Below, one piece after another: positions 38,102-46,737 of a DNA stretch of 64,000 nucleotides. The notes under the pieces were generated by a model. That model searched no databases, was not told the origin of the DNA, and saw nothing but the letters and a program-made list of their open reading frames with translations. Made by a program: the position numbers and the translations under genes. Positions within the stretch are counted from its first letter, which is position 1. The number at the start of each line of letters is the position of its first letter. The DNA is from Streptococcus urinalis 2285-97 (GTDB lineage Bacteria > Bacillota > Bacilli > Lactobacillales > Streptococcaceae), in assembly GCF_000188055.2 (NCBI RefSeq), contig NZ_AEUZ02000001.1:357501-421500 (forward strand), given 5' to 3'.

Positions 38102-38983
38102 ATGTTTAAACAGAAACACTATTTAGGTTATCTATTTTTATCACCAGCATTACTATTTTTGGTAATTTTTATTTTTTATCCCTTAGGAAATACATTTTAT
38201 TTAAGTTTTTTTAAATGGAATATGGTTTCACCAAATAAAGAATTTGTTGGTTTGGCAAATTATGTCGAAGTGTTAACGGATCCAGTATTTCATAAAATTG
38301 CAATAAATACATGTTTTTATTTGATTATTTTTGTCATTTTTTCTTGTCTCGTTCCTTATATCGTTTCATTTGTAATAGATGTTATTATAAGTCGCTACAA
38401 ACGTTTTTATACTGGTATTTTTTTCATTCCAGCAGTTATTTCTCTTGTCGTTGTTTCAATGGTATTTACTTGGATTTTAAATCCAATTTCTGGTCCTATA
38501 GCCATTATTTTGAAAGCAGTCGGCATCAAAATGCCAATTTGGAGCAATCTAAACGGCTGGGTCATTGCGATTATAGCCATGATGACTTCGTGGAAAGTAT
38601 TTGGTTATAACTTCATCGTTCTTTATTCAGCTATTATGGGAATTGATCGAGAAATTATTGATTCTGCGAAATTAGATAAGATTCCTTCCTGGAGGTTGTT
38701 TTCACAAGTTGTTTTGCCAATGTCTAGTGCTACAGGAATATATATTTTGATCATTACGATTGTTCAGGGTTTGCAATATGTTTTTACACCAATCAAAATC
38801 ATAACAAAAGGTGGTCCTAATTACGCCAGCTCAAATTTGATTTACCATTCTTATCAAAAAGCCTTTGAACTTTATACCATTGGTGAGTCATCAGCGATTT
38901 CCATTATGACATTAGTCTTATTCGCTATTATTCTGTTATTAACTTTTAAATTTATTGAAAGTAAGGTGTACTATGAAAATTAA
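38102..38983 (+). CDS. ugpA: Ugp-type ABC permease subunit A
   Basis: The 293-aa permease has six membrane segments. It opens with the LGYLFLSPALLFLVIFIFYP first helix typical of MalF/UgpA-type subunits. The EAA loop is DSAKLDKIPSWRLFSQVVLP near residue 186. AAGGAG is seven bases before the ATG. Its 3' end overlaps the second permease gene by 11 bp. Confidence 0.88.
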   Translation: MFKQKHYLGYLFLSPALLFLVIFIFYPLGNTFYLSFFKWNMVSPNKEFVGLANYVEVLTDPVFHKIAINTCFYLIIFVIFSCLVPYIVSFVIDVIISRYKRFYTGIFFIPAVISLVVVSMVFTWILNPISGPIAIILKAVGIKMPIWSNLNGWVIAIIAMMTSWKVFGYNFIVLYSAIMGIDREIIDSAKLDKIPSWRLFSQVVLPMSSATGIYILIITIVQGLQYVFTPIKIITKGGPNYASSNLIYHSYQKAFELYTIGESSAISIMTLVLFAIILLLTFKFIESKVYYEN

Positions 38984-39791
38984 AAAAGAATTGATTTCCC
39001 ATTTTTTGATGATCATCTTACTTGTGATTGTTTTATATCCAATATTATTCATCATTGCAAATGCTTTTAAACCATTAAAAGAAGCTTATCATTCTGTCTT
39101 ATCCCTAATACCAGTTCCATTTACTTTAGAGAATTTTCAACAATTATTTGATAGTTTGCCTTTACTAACGATTACATGGAATACCTTTTTTATTGCTAGT
39201 GTTATTACTATTCTTAAGTTAGTCCTTGCCTTTTTTGCAGCTTATTCTTTTGTTTATTTTAAAGTGAAAGGCCAACGATTCCTTTATATTATTATCATTT
39301 CCACACTATTTATTCCTTTTACAGTGACCATGATCCCTAATTATTTAATGATTTCAAAAATAGGCTTAATGGATACAAACTGGGGCGTTATTTTACCTCA
39401 AATTGCTGATGCTATGGGAATTTTCTTATTAACTCAAACCATGAGAGGAATTCCAACAGCTCTTATTGAAGCAGCTTTGTTGGATAATATTCCTCAAAAA
39501 CGCATTATGAGTCATATTGTTTTTCCACTGGTTAAACACTCTATAACATCAACCGGTATTTGGTTTTTTATCACTTCATGGAATGAATTTATTTGGCCAG
39601 TTCTTATATTAAAAACAGTTGATCATTATACTTTGCCATTAGCAATGCAGATGTATATTAGCTCAGAAGGGGGAACAAACTTTACAATGGCAATGGCTAT
39701 TAGCCTCATTAGTATGTTTGTACCGTTGATGTTATATATTAGTTTTCAAAAATATATCATCTCAACCTTTATTTCGTCAGGTATTAAGTAG
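38973..39791 (+). CDS. ugpE: Ugp-type ABC permease subunit E
   Basis: The 272-aa MalG/UgpE-like permease has six membrane segments. The EAA loop is EAALLDNIPQKRIMSHIVFP near residue 165. I place the start at the ATG at 38973 (MKIKKELISHF), four bases after TAAGGTG and 11 bp inside the end of ugpA; the frame is open six codons further back but without a ribosome site. Works with the preceding subunit as a heterodimer. Confidence 0.88.
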   Translation: MKIKKELISHFLMIILLVIVLYPILFIIANAFKPLKEAYHSVLSLIPVPFTLENFQQLFDSLPLLTITWNTFFIASVITILKLVLAFFAAYSFVYFKVKGQRFLYIIIISTLFIPFTVTMIPNYLMISKIGLMDTNWGVILPQIADAMGIFLLTQTMRGIPTALIEAALLDNIPQKRIMSHIVFPLVKHSITSTGIWFFITSWNEFIWPVLILKTVDHYTLPLAMQMYISSEGGTNFTMAMAISLISMFVPLMLYISFQKYIISTFISSGIK

Positions 39792-39799
39792 GAATTATT

Positions 39800-40879
39800 A
39801 TGGGAAAAGAAATTACATTAAAAAATATTAGTAAAACGTATCGGACAAAACCAGTCTTAGAAAATATTAATTTAACTATTGGTGCTGGAGAGCGTGTTGT
39901 TCTTTTAGGGCCATCAGGATCTGGAAAATCAACATTGCTACGAATGATTGCAGGGCTAGAGACTATTACTTCTGGGGAACTTCATATGGGAGGTGAGCTA
40001 GCCAATGATCTAGACTGTGGCGAACGTGATGTATCGATGGTTTTTCAAAATTATGCCTTATACCCTCATATGACCGTTTCAGATAATATTACTTTTGGCC
40101 TTAAAGCAAATAAGATTGATAAAAATACTATAGAAAATCGATTAACTGAGGCATTGGAAACATTAGGGTTAACAGCATTTAAAAATCGCTACCCTAAAGA
40201 ATTATCTGGTGGTCAAAGGCAACGTGTTGCATTAGCAAGAGCTTTAGTAAAAAAATCAGAGTATTTTTTACTTGATGAACCATTATCTAATTTGGATGTT
40301 CAATTAAGGTTAGATGCTAGAAAGGAGTTGGTTAAATTACATGAGAAATATGGCCAAACTTTTGTATATGTAACTCATGACCAAGTTGAAGCGATGACGC
40401 TTGCTGATAGAATTGTTATCTTAAACGATGGAATGATACAAATGGTTGATTATCCAGATGTCGTTTATAACAAGCCAGCAAATGTTTTTACGGCAACTTT
40501 TATTGGTTCACCAGGGATGTCGATATTAAATGCAGAGCAAGATGATGGCATCTTAAAAATTGGTGAGCAGTCGATGTCATTGTCAGATGACTGGAAAAAT
40601 CATTTATCAGAAATAAATGATTTTTATATGGGCATTAGGCCAGAGCATATACAAATTAGTAAAAACCCCTCTTTACTAAAAGGAGTAGTGAAATATTGTG
40701 AACTTTTAGGTCAACATTTTGCTTACACAGTTGCAGTCGGTCAAGAGAATTTGATTGCTTTTCATGATTGCAATGAATTTACTATTGGTCAGGAAGTGGG
40801 ATTAACTTTTTCGACTGATAAGATACATTTTTTTGATAAAACAACTGAAAAAAATTTAGGCTATCCTAAGGAGATATAA
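39800..40879 (+). CDS. ugpC: Ugp/Msm-type ABC transporter ATPase (with C-terminal regulatory domain)
   Basis: The 359-aa ATPase has Walker A GPSGSGKST, signature LSGGQRQR, Walker B FLLDEPLSNLDVQLR and VTHDQVEAMTLADRI, the MalK/UgpC hallmark set. A C-terminal TOBE domain contains MGIRPEHIQISKN near residue 280. Unlike many streptococcal sugar importers that share the distant MsmK, this operon has its own dedicated ATPase. It ends two bases before the phosphoesterase ATG. Confidence 0.92.
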   Translation: MGKEITLKNISKTYRTKPVLENINLTIGAGERVVLLGPSGSGKSTLLRMIAGLETITSGELHMGGELANDLDCGERDVSMVFQNYALYPHMTVSDNITFGLKANKIDKNTIENRLTEALETLGLTAFKNRYPKELSGGQRQRVALARALVKKSEYFLLDEPLSNLDVQLRLDARKELVKLHEKYGQTFVYVTHDQVEAMTLADRIVILNDGMIQMVDYPDVVYNKPANVFTATFIGSPGMSILNAEQDDGILKIGEQSMSLSDDWKNHLSEINDFYMGIRPEHIQISKNPSLLKGVVKYCELLGQHFAYTVAVGQENLIAFHDCNEFTIGQEVGLTFSTDKIHFFDKTTEKNLGYPKEI

Positions 40880-40881
40880 TC

Positions 40882-41703
40882 ATGAGAATTTTACATTTAT
40901 CAGATACTCATATTAGATGTGATTACAGTACAGATTGGTTTACTAATGGATTATTTTCTGAATATTTCAATCCAACCGCCAATTTACGATATCTTTTAAC
41001 ATCACTCAATACAGATGATTATGATTTTGCGATAATTACTGGTGATTTAACGCATGAGGGTGATATTGAAGATTATGAACTGTTTAAAAGTATTTGGAAA
41101 GATCACATGGGTGATTTACCCTATTATTTTTGTAGAGGAAATCATGACCAACGTGACCATTTCTTCGATGGTATGACAATTACGAAAAAAGAGAATGATT
41201 ATTATTTTAATGTAGCTGATTTTAATGGGTTACGGATTATATTGTTGGATAGTGCACAAGATGAAAGTCATGAAGGAAAGATTTCTGAAACGCAAATGCA
41301 AGAACTCAGATCAGTTCTTTTAGAAAAGAGTCCAAAGGGTAGCATTCTACTTTTACATCACCCTCTCATTTGGGAAGATCCACATATTTCAACAAGTGTT
41401 CCAGCTGGTTTTGAAGAGATCATTAAAAATAGTGATATTAAAGCAATTTTTGTGGGACATATTCATATGGGATCAATGGCAAGTTATGCTGGGATTCCTC
41501 AAATTATGGCAGAATCCATTGCTTTTGGGACTGATGAGTATCCTGATGAATCTGTTTTTCTGAATCGAACGGGTTATAATGAAGTTGTCATCGAAGATGA
41601 CAAATTATTTGTCTATAGACAATGGCTAAAACCTGAACAAACTATTTTAGGACAGCTTGCAAAACCTTTTGATAACAGTATTTTTCAGAATAAAACAGAA
41701 TAA
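40882..41703 (+). CDS. Calcineurin-like metallophosphoesterase (GpdQ/CpdA-like)
   Basis: The 273-aa enzyme has the full five-block metal-binding set of the family: LHLSDTHI (block 1), ITGDLTHEGD (block 2), CRGNHDQRDHF (block 3), LLHHPLIW (block 4) and VGHIHMGS (block 5). It resembles cyclic-nucleotide and glycerophosphodiester phosphodiesterases of the GpdQ/CpdA branch in size and layout, and it has no signal peptide. It is the last gene of the Ugp-type operon, two bases after the ATPase. The simplest reading is a cytosolic glycerophosphodiesterase acting on the imported substrate. Cyclic AMP hydrolysis remains an alternative. Confidence 0.85.
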   Translation: MRILHLSDTHIRCDYSTDWFTNGLFSEYFNPTANLRYLLTSLNTDDYDFAIITGDLTHEGDIEDYELFKSIWKDHMGDLPYYFCRGNHDQRDHFFDGMTITKKENDYYFNVADFNGLRIILLDSAQDESHEGKISETQMQELRSVLLEKSPKGSILLLHHPLIWEDPHISTSVPAGFEEIIKNSDIKAIFVGHIHMGSMASYAGIPQIMAESIAFGTDEYPDESVFLNRTGYNEVVIEDDKLFVYRQWLKPEQTILGQLAKPFDNSIFQNKTE

Positions 41704-41708
41704 TAACT

Positions 41709-41744
41709 AAAAATACTTAGTCATTTCGATGACTAAGTATTTTT
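41709..41744. terminator. UUCG-capped terminator between the phosphoesterase gene and recD2
   Basis: A 16-bp perfect stem (AAAAATACTTAGTCAT / ATGACTAAGTATTTTT) is capped by a TTCG tetraloop, one of the most stable loops. Its right arm includes the last codons of recD2. Confidence 0.92.
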
Positions 41745-44114
41745 AACGTTGAAAAACTGTTCTAAGTCTTCTTTTGTAATCCCAATCATTGGGTCAATAG
41801 TATTGATATTATCAGATGTAAGCAGATAATTTTGAGGTAAACCATCTGCTTGAGACTGACTAGAAATAGAATTCTTTGAATGATCAGATTTTTGAGATAG
41901 TGTATTAACTTGATTTTCTTGGAATCTTTCAACTAAATAAGTATTGCGACGGATATTTTTGTTTTGAATCGCATAAGAGAAAGCTTGGAATTCTCCGAGC
42001 ATAATTAATTTACTCTTTGATCTTGTGATGGCAGTATAGATAAGATTGCGTTGAAGGAGTCGACCACTTTGTTTCGTGACTGGTAAAATAACGACTTGGA
42101 ATTCACTCCCTTGTGATTTATGAATACTCATTGCATAAGCGAGGGTTAATTTGAGCCATTCATTTCGAGGATAGATTACTTCAGTACCATCAAAGTCTAT
42201 AAAAATTTCATCTTGCTTAGATTCTGTGTATTTTGACGGAATTAAATCAGTAATGGTTCCAATGTCACCATTAAAAACATTCTGTTCAATATCATTAACT
42301 AAATGAAGGACTTTATCTCCTTTTCTAAAATGAATGTCATTAAAAGCGAATTGTGTTTGATTTTGGAGTGGATTCAATAAATCCTGCATTAAAGTATTGA
42401 GATTATTAATTCCAGCTTGTCCTCGATACATTGGTGCAAGAATTTGAATTTCATGTGCAGGAATACCACTCTTTATGGCTGAAGTTACAATTTTACTTAC
42501 CATTGTTGGGATATGTTGAGCTTGGGCTTCAAAGTAGGAACGATCAGCTTTTTTTGCTGAAAAATCCTGAGGAATGATTCCTTTCCGAACGTCATTGGCA
42601 AGATCCACTATGGTAGAGTCTTTTGATTGTCTAAAAATTTTTTGTAATGATGTACTTGGAATAGTATTAACTTTTAATAAATCAGCAAGAACTTGACCAG
42701 GACCAACTGAAGGTAATTGATCACTATCACCTACAATAATAATTTGAGTGTTCGAAGAAATAGCAGAAAAAAGTTGATTGGCTAACCAAGTGTCAACCAT
42801 TGAAAATTCATCAACGATGATCAAGTCACAGTCTAAAAAATCATCAATAGTCTGGAAGTCATTGTCGCTATTTAAGCCTAAATGACGGTGAATTGTAGCA
42901 CTTGCTATTCCTGTCAATTCATTCATTCGTCTGGCTGCACGTCCTGTTGGAGCGGCTAAAATGATAGGGATATCTTTTTTTCTTAAATCAATGTCATTCA
43001 AGTTAGCATAACTTTGGATAATACCATTGATGATAGTGGTCTTTCCAGTACCAGGACCGCCCGTTAAAATAAAGACTTTGCTTTTTAGGGCCTTTAAAAT
43101 GGCTTCTTTTTGAATAGTGTCGTATTGAATATTAAGATTTTTTTCTAATTCAGCTAATTCTTCATGGATCTCGTCATCAGTATAGGAAATCTCAAAAGGA
43201 GTATCTAGTAATCGGTTAATGTTTTTCTTTATGCCTTCTTCAGCAAAATATAGGGTATTATCAAATACTTTTGTATCAAAGTGATGGACTTTTTCTTCAG
43301 TGATTAACTGGGTTAATTCATTGGCAATTAATTGAGGATTGAGTTCAATGTTACGAGATTCTTCAAGTAGGTTTAATGAATATTCTAATAAGTCACGCGC
43401 TTCGACATAAGTATCACCACGGTCTATGGATAACTCAAAAAGGCTATGAACAATCGCTGCAAGAAATCGTTGAGGTTCATCAGCTTCAATACCTAATTCT
43501 TGAGCTAATAAATCAGCCATTTTAAAACCAACTCCTTGGATATCTTCAACTAACTGGTATGGATTTCCTTCAATGCGAGAAATAGTATCGTCTTTATAAA
43601 TGTCAAAAATTTGAAGAGCAATACGATTACTCAATCCCCATTCTGCTAGTTTGGCTAAGATTTGCTCAGTACCATAATTCGCTTTTAATTTAGCAATAAA
43701 ACTTTCGCGATTGGCTTTAGATAGTCCAGAAATGGTTTTTAGTTTCTCAGGTGCCTCCAAAATGCTATCAATGGTATTTTCACCATACAAATTTACAATT
43801 TTCTCAGCTGTTTTTTTACCAATTCCTTTAAATTGATCACTGGAGAAGTAGTGTATCAATCCTGATGAACTAGGTTTTTCTTTTTCATAGCGATAGGCTT
43901 TCAGCTGTTCACCATATTTAGGATGCTGACTCAACTCCCCCCAAAATGTATAGTGTTCGCCTTCTATGATATCAGCAAAGGTGCCGGTAATCATAATTTC
44001 AATATCCTCAAACTCACTATCAGTATCGTCAATTTCTAGGAGTAAAATCTTAAAGAAATTACTAGCATTTTCAAAAATAATGCGGTCAATAGTTCCTGAA
44101 AAAAATGTCTCCAT
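41733..44114 (-). CDS. recD2: RecD2/RecD-like DNA helicase (SF1B)
   Basis: The 793-aa helicase works without RecBC in Firmicutes and acts in replication-fork and repair metabolism. N-terminal OB-like and helix-hairpin-helix regions (FSSDQFKGIGKKTAEKIVNL, IQGVGFKMADLLAQEL) precede the motor. Walker A is LTGGPGTGKTTI near residue 352, the DEFSMVD box is motif II, and the C-terminal AMSIHKSQGSEF is motif V. Length matches the family. GAAAGGA precedes the ATG. It is followed by lepB and rnhC upstream on the same strand, with a terminator after lepB. Confidence 0.94.
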   Translation of the reverse strand: METFFSGTIDRIIFENASNFFKILLLEIDDTDSEFEDIEIMITGTFADIIEGEHYTFWGELSQHPKYGEQLKAYRYEKEKPSSSGLIHYFSSDQFKGIGKKTAEKIVNLYGENTIDSILEAPEKLKTISGLSKANRESFIAKLKANYGTEQILAKLAEWGLSNRIALQIFDIYKDDTISRIEGNPYQLVEDIQGVGFKMADLLAQELGIEADEPQRFLAAIVHSLFELSIDRGDTYVEARDLLEYSLNLLEESRNIELNPQLIANELTQLITEEKVHHFDTKVFDNTLYFAEEGIKKNINRLLDTPFEISYTDDEIHEELAELEKNLNIQYDTIQKEAILKALKSKVFILTGGPGTGKTTIINGIIQSYANLNDIDLRKKDIPIILAAPTGRAARRMNELTGIASATIHRHLGLNSDNDFQTIDDFLDCDLIIVDEFSMVDTWLANQLFSAISSNTQIIIVGDSDQLPSVGPGQVLADLLKVNTIPSTSLQKIFRQSKDSTIVDLANDVRKGIIPQDFSAKKADRSYFEAQAQHIPTMVSKIVTSAIKSGIPAHEIQILAPMYRGQAGINNLNTLMQDLLNPLQNQTQFAFNDIHFRKGDKVLHLVNDIEQNVFNGDIGTITDLIPSKYTESKQDEIFIDFDGTEVIYPRNEWLKLTLAYAMSIHKSQGSEFQVVILPVTKQSGRLLQRNLIYTAITRSKSKLIMLGEFQAFSYAIQNKNIRRNTYLVERFQENQVNTLSQKSDHSKNSISSQSQADGLPQNYLLTSDNINTIDPMIGITKEDLEQFFNVKNT

Positions 44115-44172
44115 ATCATGATCCTTTCTTCTTTTGAAAATGGTAAGTATTAAAGAGTATCTTTCTATCGTG

Positions 44173-44207
44173 TAAAAAAAATTGGAACAGTCGTTCCAAT
44201 CTTTTTA
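44173..44207 (-). terminator. Terminator after lepB
   Basis: Stem ATTGGAAC / GTTCCAAT with loop AGTC is followed on the minus strand by a run of seven T (44174-44180). Confidence 0.82.
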
Positions 44208-44798
44208 GTTTAAAATTCCAATCTTTGATAATGGCCAAAAGCGGAATTTTACTTCACCGACAAGGTTCTTGCTCTTAAAAGTTCCAACTTCACGACTATC
44301 TTTTGATACGATCCGGTCATCGCCTAGTAAGAGATACTGGCCTTTAGGAACTTTAATGGTAAATTCAGTACTACCTTTACTATCAGTTGTAAAGGCATCA
44401 GAAGCTTCTGCTAACTGTTGGAAAAGTTGATTATAAGAGTAAGTACTTTGTAACTTATCTTCTTTGAATTTCTTGATGTAGTCATTGAGATAAGGTTCTG
44501 ATGTTTTCTTGCCATTAACATACAAGATATCATTTTTATAGGTGATCGTATCACCAGGCATTCCAATAACCCGTTTGACGATTTCTTTTTTGACACCATT
44601 TTCACTTTCTTTTGCAACAACAATATCAAAGCGACTAATTTTAGATTTTGAAACGATAATAAGTCGTTCGTTATGTGCTAAAGTAGGGTCCATTGAATGG
44701 CCATCAACTTTTACGGGTTGCCATATAAAAAGACGTGATAATACGAGTAATATGATAAATAGAGTGAAAATACCCCATTCTTTAATAAAATGTTTCAT
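44205..44798 (-). CDS. lepB: Signal peptidase I
   Basis: The 197-aa type I signal peptidase removes signal peptides from exported proteins. One N-terminal membrane anchor (about residues 8-28) is followed by the catalytic serine in VDGHSMDPTL near residue 36 and the general-base lysine in KKEIVKRVIGMPGD near residue 75. A GDDR motif appears near residue 161. The gene follows rnhC by eight bases on the same strand, forming an rnhC-lepB operon. Confidence 0.95.
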   Translation of the reverse strand: MKHFIKEWGIFTLFIILLVLSRLFIWQPVKVDGHSMDPTLAHNERLIIVSKSKISRFDIVVAKESENGVKKEIVKRVIGMPGDTITYKNDILYVNGKKTSEPYLNDYIKKFKEDKLQSTYSYNQLFQQLAEASDAFTTDSKGSTEFTIKVPKGQYLLLGDDRIVSKDSREVGTFKSKNLVGEVKFRFWPLSKIGILN

Positions 44799-44806
44799 AG
44801 TTTTCC

Positions 44807-45709
44807 TTAATGTTTTTGTGATAAAGCAATAGCTTTTTTGGTATTTGCAAAATGTAATTTAGCTGTCTGCTCAAGAGAAGATAAGCCATATGCCTTGATT
44901 AGTTGACTGGCAACTTTATCAGATTGATGACCAGCACCACTAGGAAGTTTGTAGCCAGTTTGTTGACTTAAATGCTCCAGATTTTCTAAAAAAAGATTTC
45001 TAGCAATGATGGAACTCACGGCAACGGCTAAATATTTTCCTTCAGCTTTTTCTTCAAAAGTGATTTTTTCATTAACTTGATTGAGTTCTTTTTGAACATA
45101 TTTCTTATAATTTTTGTCACTAGTAAAGGCGTCAATAACAATGGCATCAGGTTTAATGTCTTCTTCTAATAATAGAAAAATGGCTTGATTGTGAAGTGCT
45201 ACTTTGACAGATACAGCGTTATGTCGGTTATTTGGACCAACAACTTGATTATACTTTTGTGGGGATAATAATAAGGCTTTATGTTTAATCTCTTTTTCTA
45301 AAATTGGAGCGATCTGTCTGATTTTATGATCCGTTAATTGTTTTGAATCTGTAACTCCTAATTGCTTTAAAAGAGGAATGTCTTTTTTTTCAACAAAACT
45401 AGCAACGACAGCTAATCCACCAAAATAAGAGCCATTACCAACTTCATCAGAACCTATCAGTGCCATTTGATTGCTTAGTTTGCTCTTTTCAGAAACAGTT
45501 TCTTCAAGGTAACCAAATTCTTTAGCTAACTGACTTGCTCCATGACCTTGAAAGACAATTTTACCAGATTGATAGAGAAGTACAGTTGTTTGTCCTCTTT
45601 TTGCAGCAAAGGAGACATACTGATTATTAGAATGTATTTGATAAGGGGCCAGTTGCTTTATGAGGTCATTTGTTGATCCTTGTCCAAGTGTCATCACAAT
45701 TGTTTCCAT
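44807..45709 (-). CDS. rnhC: Ribonuclease HIII
   Basis: The 300-aa RNase HIII removes RNA from RNA-DNA hybrids. It has an N-terminal TBP-like substrate-binding domain (about residues 1-85) and a catalytic domain with [16 protein letters not shown] near residue 87, VTDSKQL near residue 118 and IDAFTS near residue 191, which hold the catalytic acidic residues. It diverges from zapA. Confidence 0.95.
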   Translation of the reverse strand: METIVMTLGQGSTNDLIKQLAPYQIHSNNQYVSFAAKRGQTTVLLYQSGKIVFQGHGASQLAKEFGYLEETVSEKSKLSNQMALIGSDEVGNGSYFGGLAVVASFVEKKDIPLLKQLGVTDSKQLTDHKIRQIAPILEKEIKHKALLLSPQKYNQVVGPNNRHNAVSVKVALHNQAIFLLLEEDIKPDAIVIDAFTSDKNYKKYVQKELNQVNEKITFEEKAEGKYLAVAVSSIIARNLFLENLEHLSQQTGYKLPSGAGHQSDKVASQLIKAYGLSSLEQTAKLHFANTKKAIALSQKH

Positions 45710-45777
45710 AGAAAATATTTTATCATAAAATTGAAATCATGGGGTAGGATTTTAGAAGATTAGGAAATTTACCATAT

Positions 45778-45806
45778 TTTACGAAATATCTAAATTACGG
45801 TATAAT
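45778..45806 (+). promoter_or_regulatory. Promoter of zapA-cvpA
   Basis: TTTACG (45778-45783) and a perfect TATAAT (45801-45806) are separated by 17 bp, 18 bp before the zapA ATG. Confidence 0.7.
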
Positions 45807-45823
45807 GCTAGAGAGGTGACAGG

Positions 45824-46129
45824 ATGAAAAGTAAAAATAGATATAAATTCACCTTTGGTGAGAAACAATTAACATTAACAACTGATAAAGATAACCTTTT
45901 TATGGAAGAAGTTGAACGTGTTGCTAAAGAAAAATACACAAAACTAAAAGAAATCTTACCAGAGGCAGATAATGAAACAATAGCTATTTTAATGGCTATA
46001 AATACTTTATCTATACAACTTAGTAGAGAAATTGAAGTAGAAAAAATGGAGTCAGAATTACTAGAACTTAGACAAAAAACAATTGTCGATTTAAAAGAAA
46101 AAGCTAGTCAAACTGAAACTGAGGAATAA
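45824..46129 (+). CDS. zapA: Cell division protein ZapA
   Basis: The 101-aa FtsZ-ring stabiliser starts KNRYKFTFGEKQLTLTTDKD, the beta-hairpin domain of ZapA. A long helix (about residues 50-95, NTLSIQLSREIEVEKMESELLEL) provides dimerisation and coiled-coil contact. GAGGTGACAGG lies before the ATG. The cvpA-type gene follows after two bases and mutS2 comes next, an order common in streptococci. Confidence 0.9.
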   Translation: MKSKNRYKFTFGEKQLTLTTDKDNLFMEEVERVAKEKYTKLKEILPEADNETIAILMAINTLSIQLSREIEVEKMESELLELRQKTIVDLKEKASQTETEE

Positions 46130-46131
46130 GG

Positions 46132-46677
46132 ATGTTGAGTTTACTCATTTTAATCATTCTCTGTTGGCAATTTTATATTGGTTATAGCCGGGGAATTATT
46201 TTACAGAGTTTCTATTTTTTAGGCTCTATAGTGGCTTTGTTTATTGCTAAAGCCCATTATCAAACGTTGGCACAAAAGATAACCTTATGGTTACCCTATT
46301 CAAATCCTGCTGAAGATGCCAAATTGTCTTTTTTTAAATCCGTTAGCATCTTTGATTTAAGTGAGGTTTATTATGCAGGAGCAGCATTTGTCATGATATT
46401 TATTGCTGTCTATTGTTTAGTGAGATTAATTGGTATTTTAGTGCACTTTGCACCTGTTGATTATTTTGATGCCTACTATTACAAAATCATTAGTGGTCTT
46501 CTTGCTGTCATTGTAGCAGTTTTTGTTTTCAGTATGGTAGGAACAGTTCTTGCAACGATCCCTTTTCCAATATTACAGAGTCACCTAGCATCAAGTCATT
46601 TGATGGTCTTTCTGATTAACCATCTTCCAATATTTAGTCATTTATGGCAAACACTTTGGGTAGATGCGGTATTATAA
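46132..46677 (+). CDS. cvpA: CvpA family membrane protein
   Basis: The 181-aa protein has four hydrophobic segments (about residues 1-40, 80-105, 125-148 and 155-175) and the CvpA start LLILIILCWQFYIGYSRGII. The family is linked to colicin V production in E. coli and to envelope homeostasis elsewhere; its role in streptococci is unknown. It is co-transcribed with zapA and followed by a terminator. Confidence 0.85.
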   Translation: MLSLLILIILCWQFYIGYSRGIILQSFYFLGSIVALFIAKAHYQTLAQKITLWLPYSNPAEDAKLSFFKSVSIFDLSEVYYAGAAFVMIFIAVYCLVRLIGILVHFAPVDYFDAYYYKIISGLLAVIVAVFVFSMVGTVLATIPFPILQSHLASSHLMVFLINHLPIFSHLWQTLWVDAVL

Positions 46678-46698
46678 AAGGACTTCGAGTCCTTTTTG
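46676..46698 (+). terminator. Terminator after cvpA
   Basis: A 9-bp stem (AAAAGGACT / AGTCCTTTT) with loop TCG and a T-run overlaps the cvpA stop. Confidence 0.82.
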
Positions 46699-46737
46699 TT
46701 TTGTTTCATTTTTATTTAAATAAGGTATAATAGGCAT

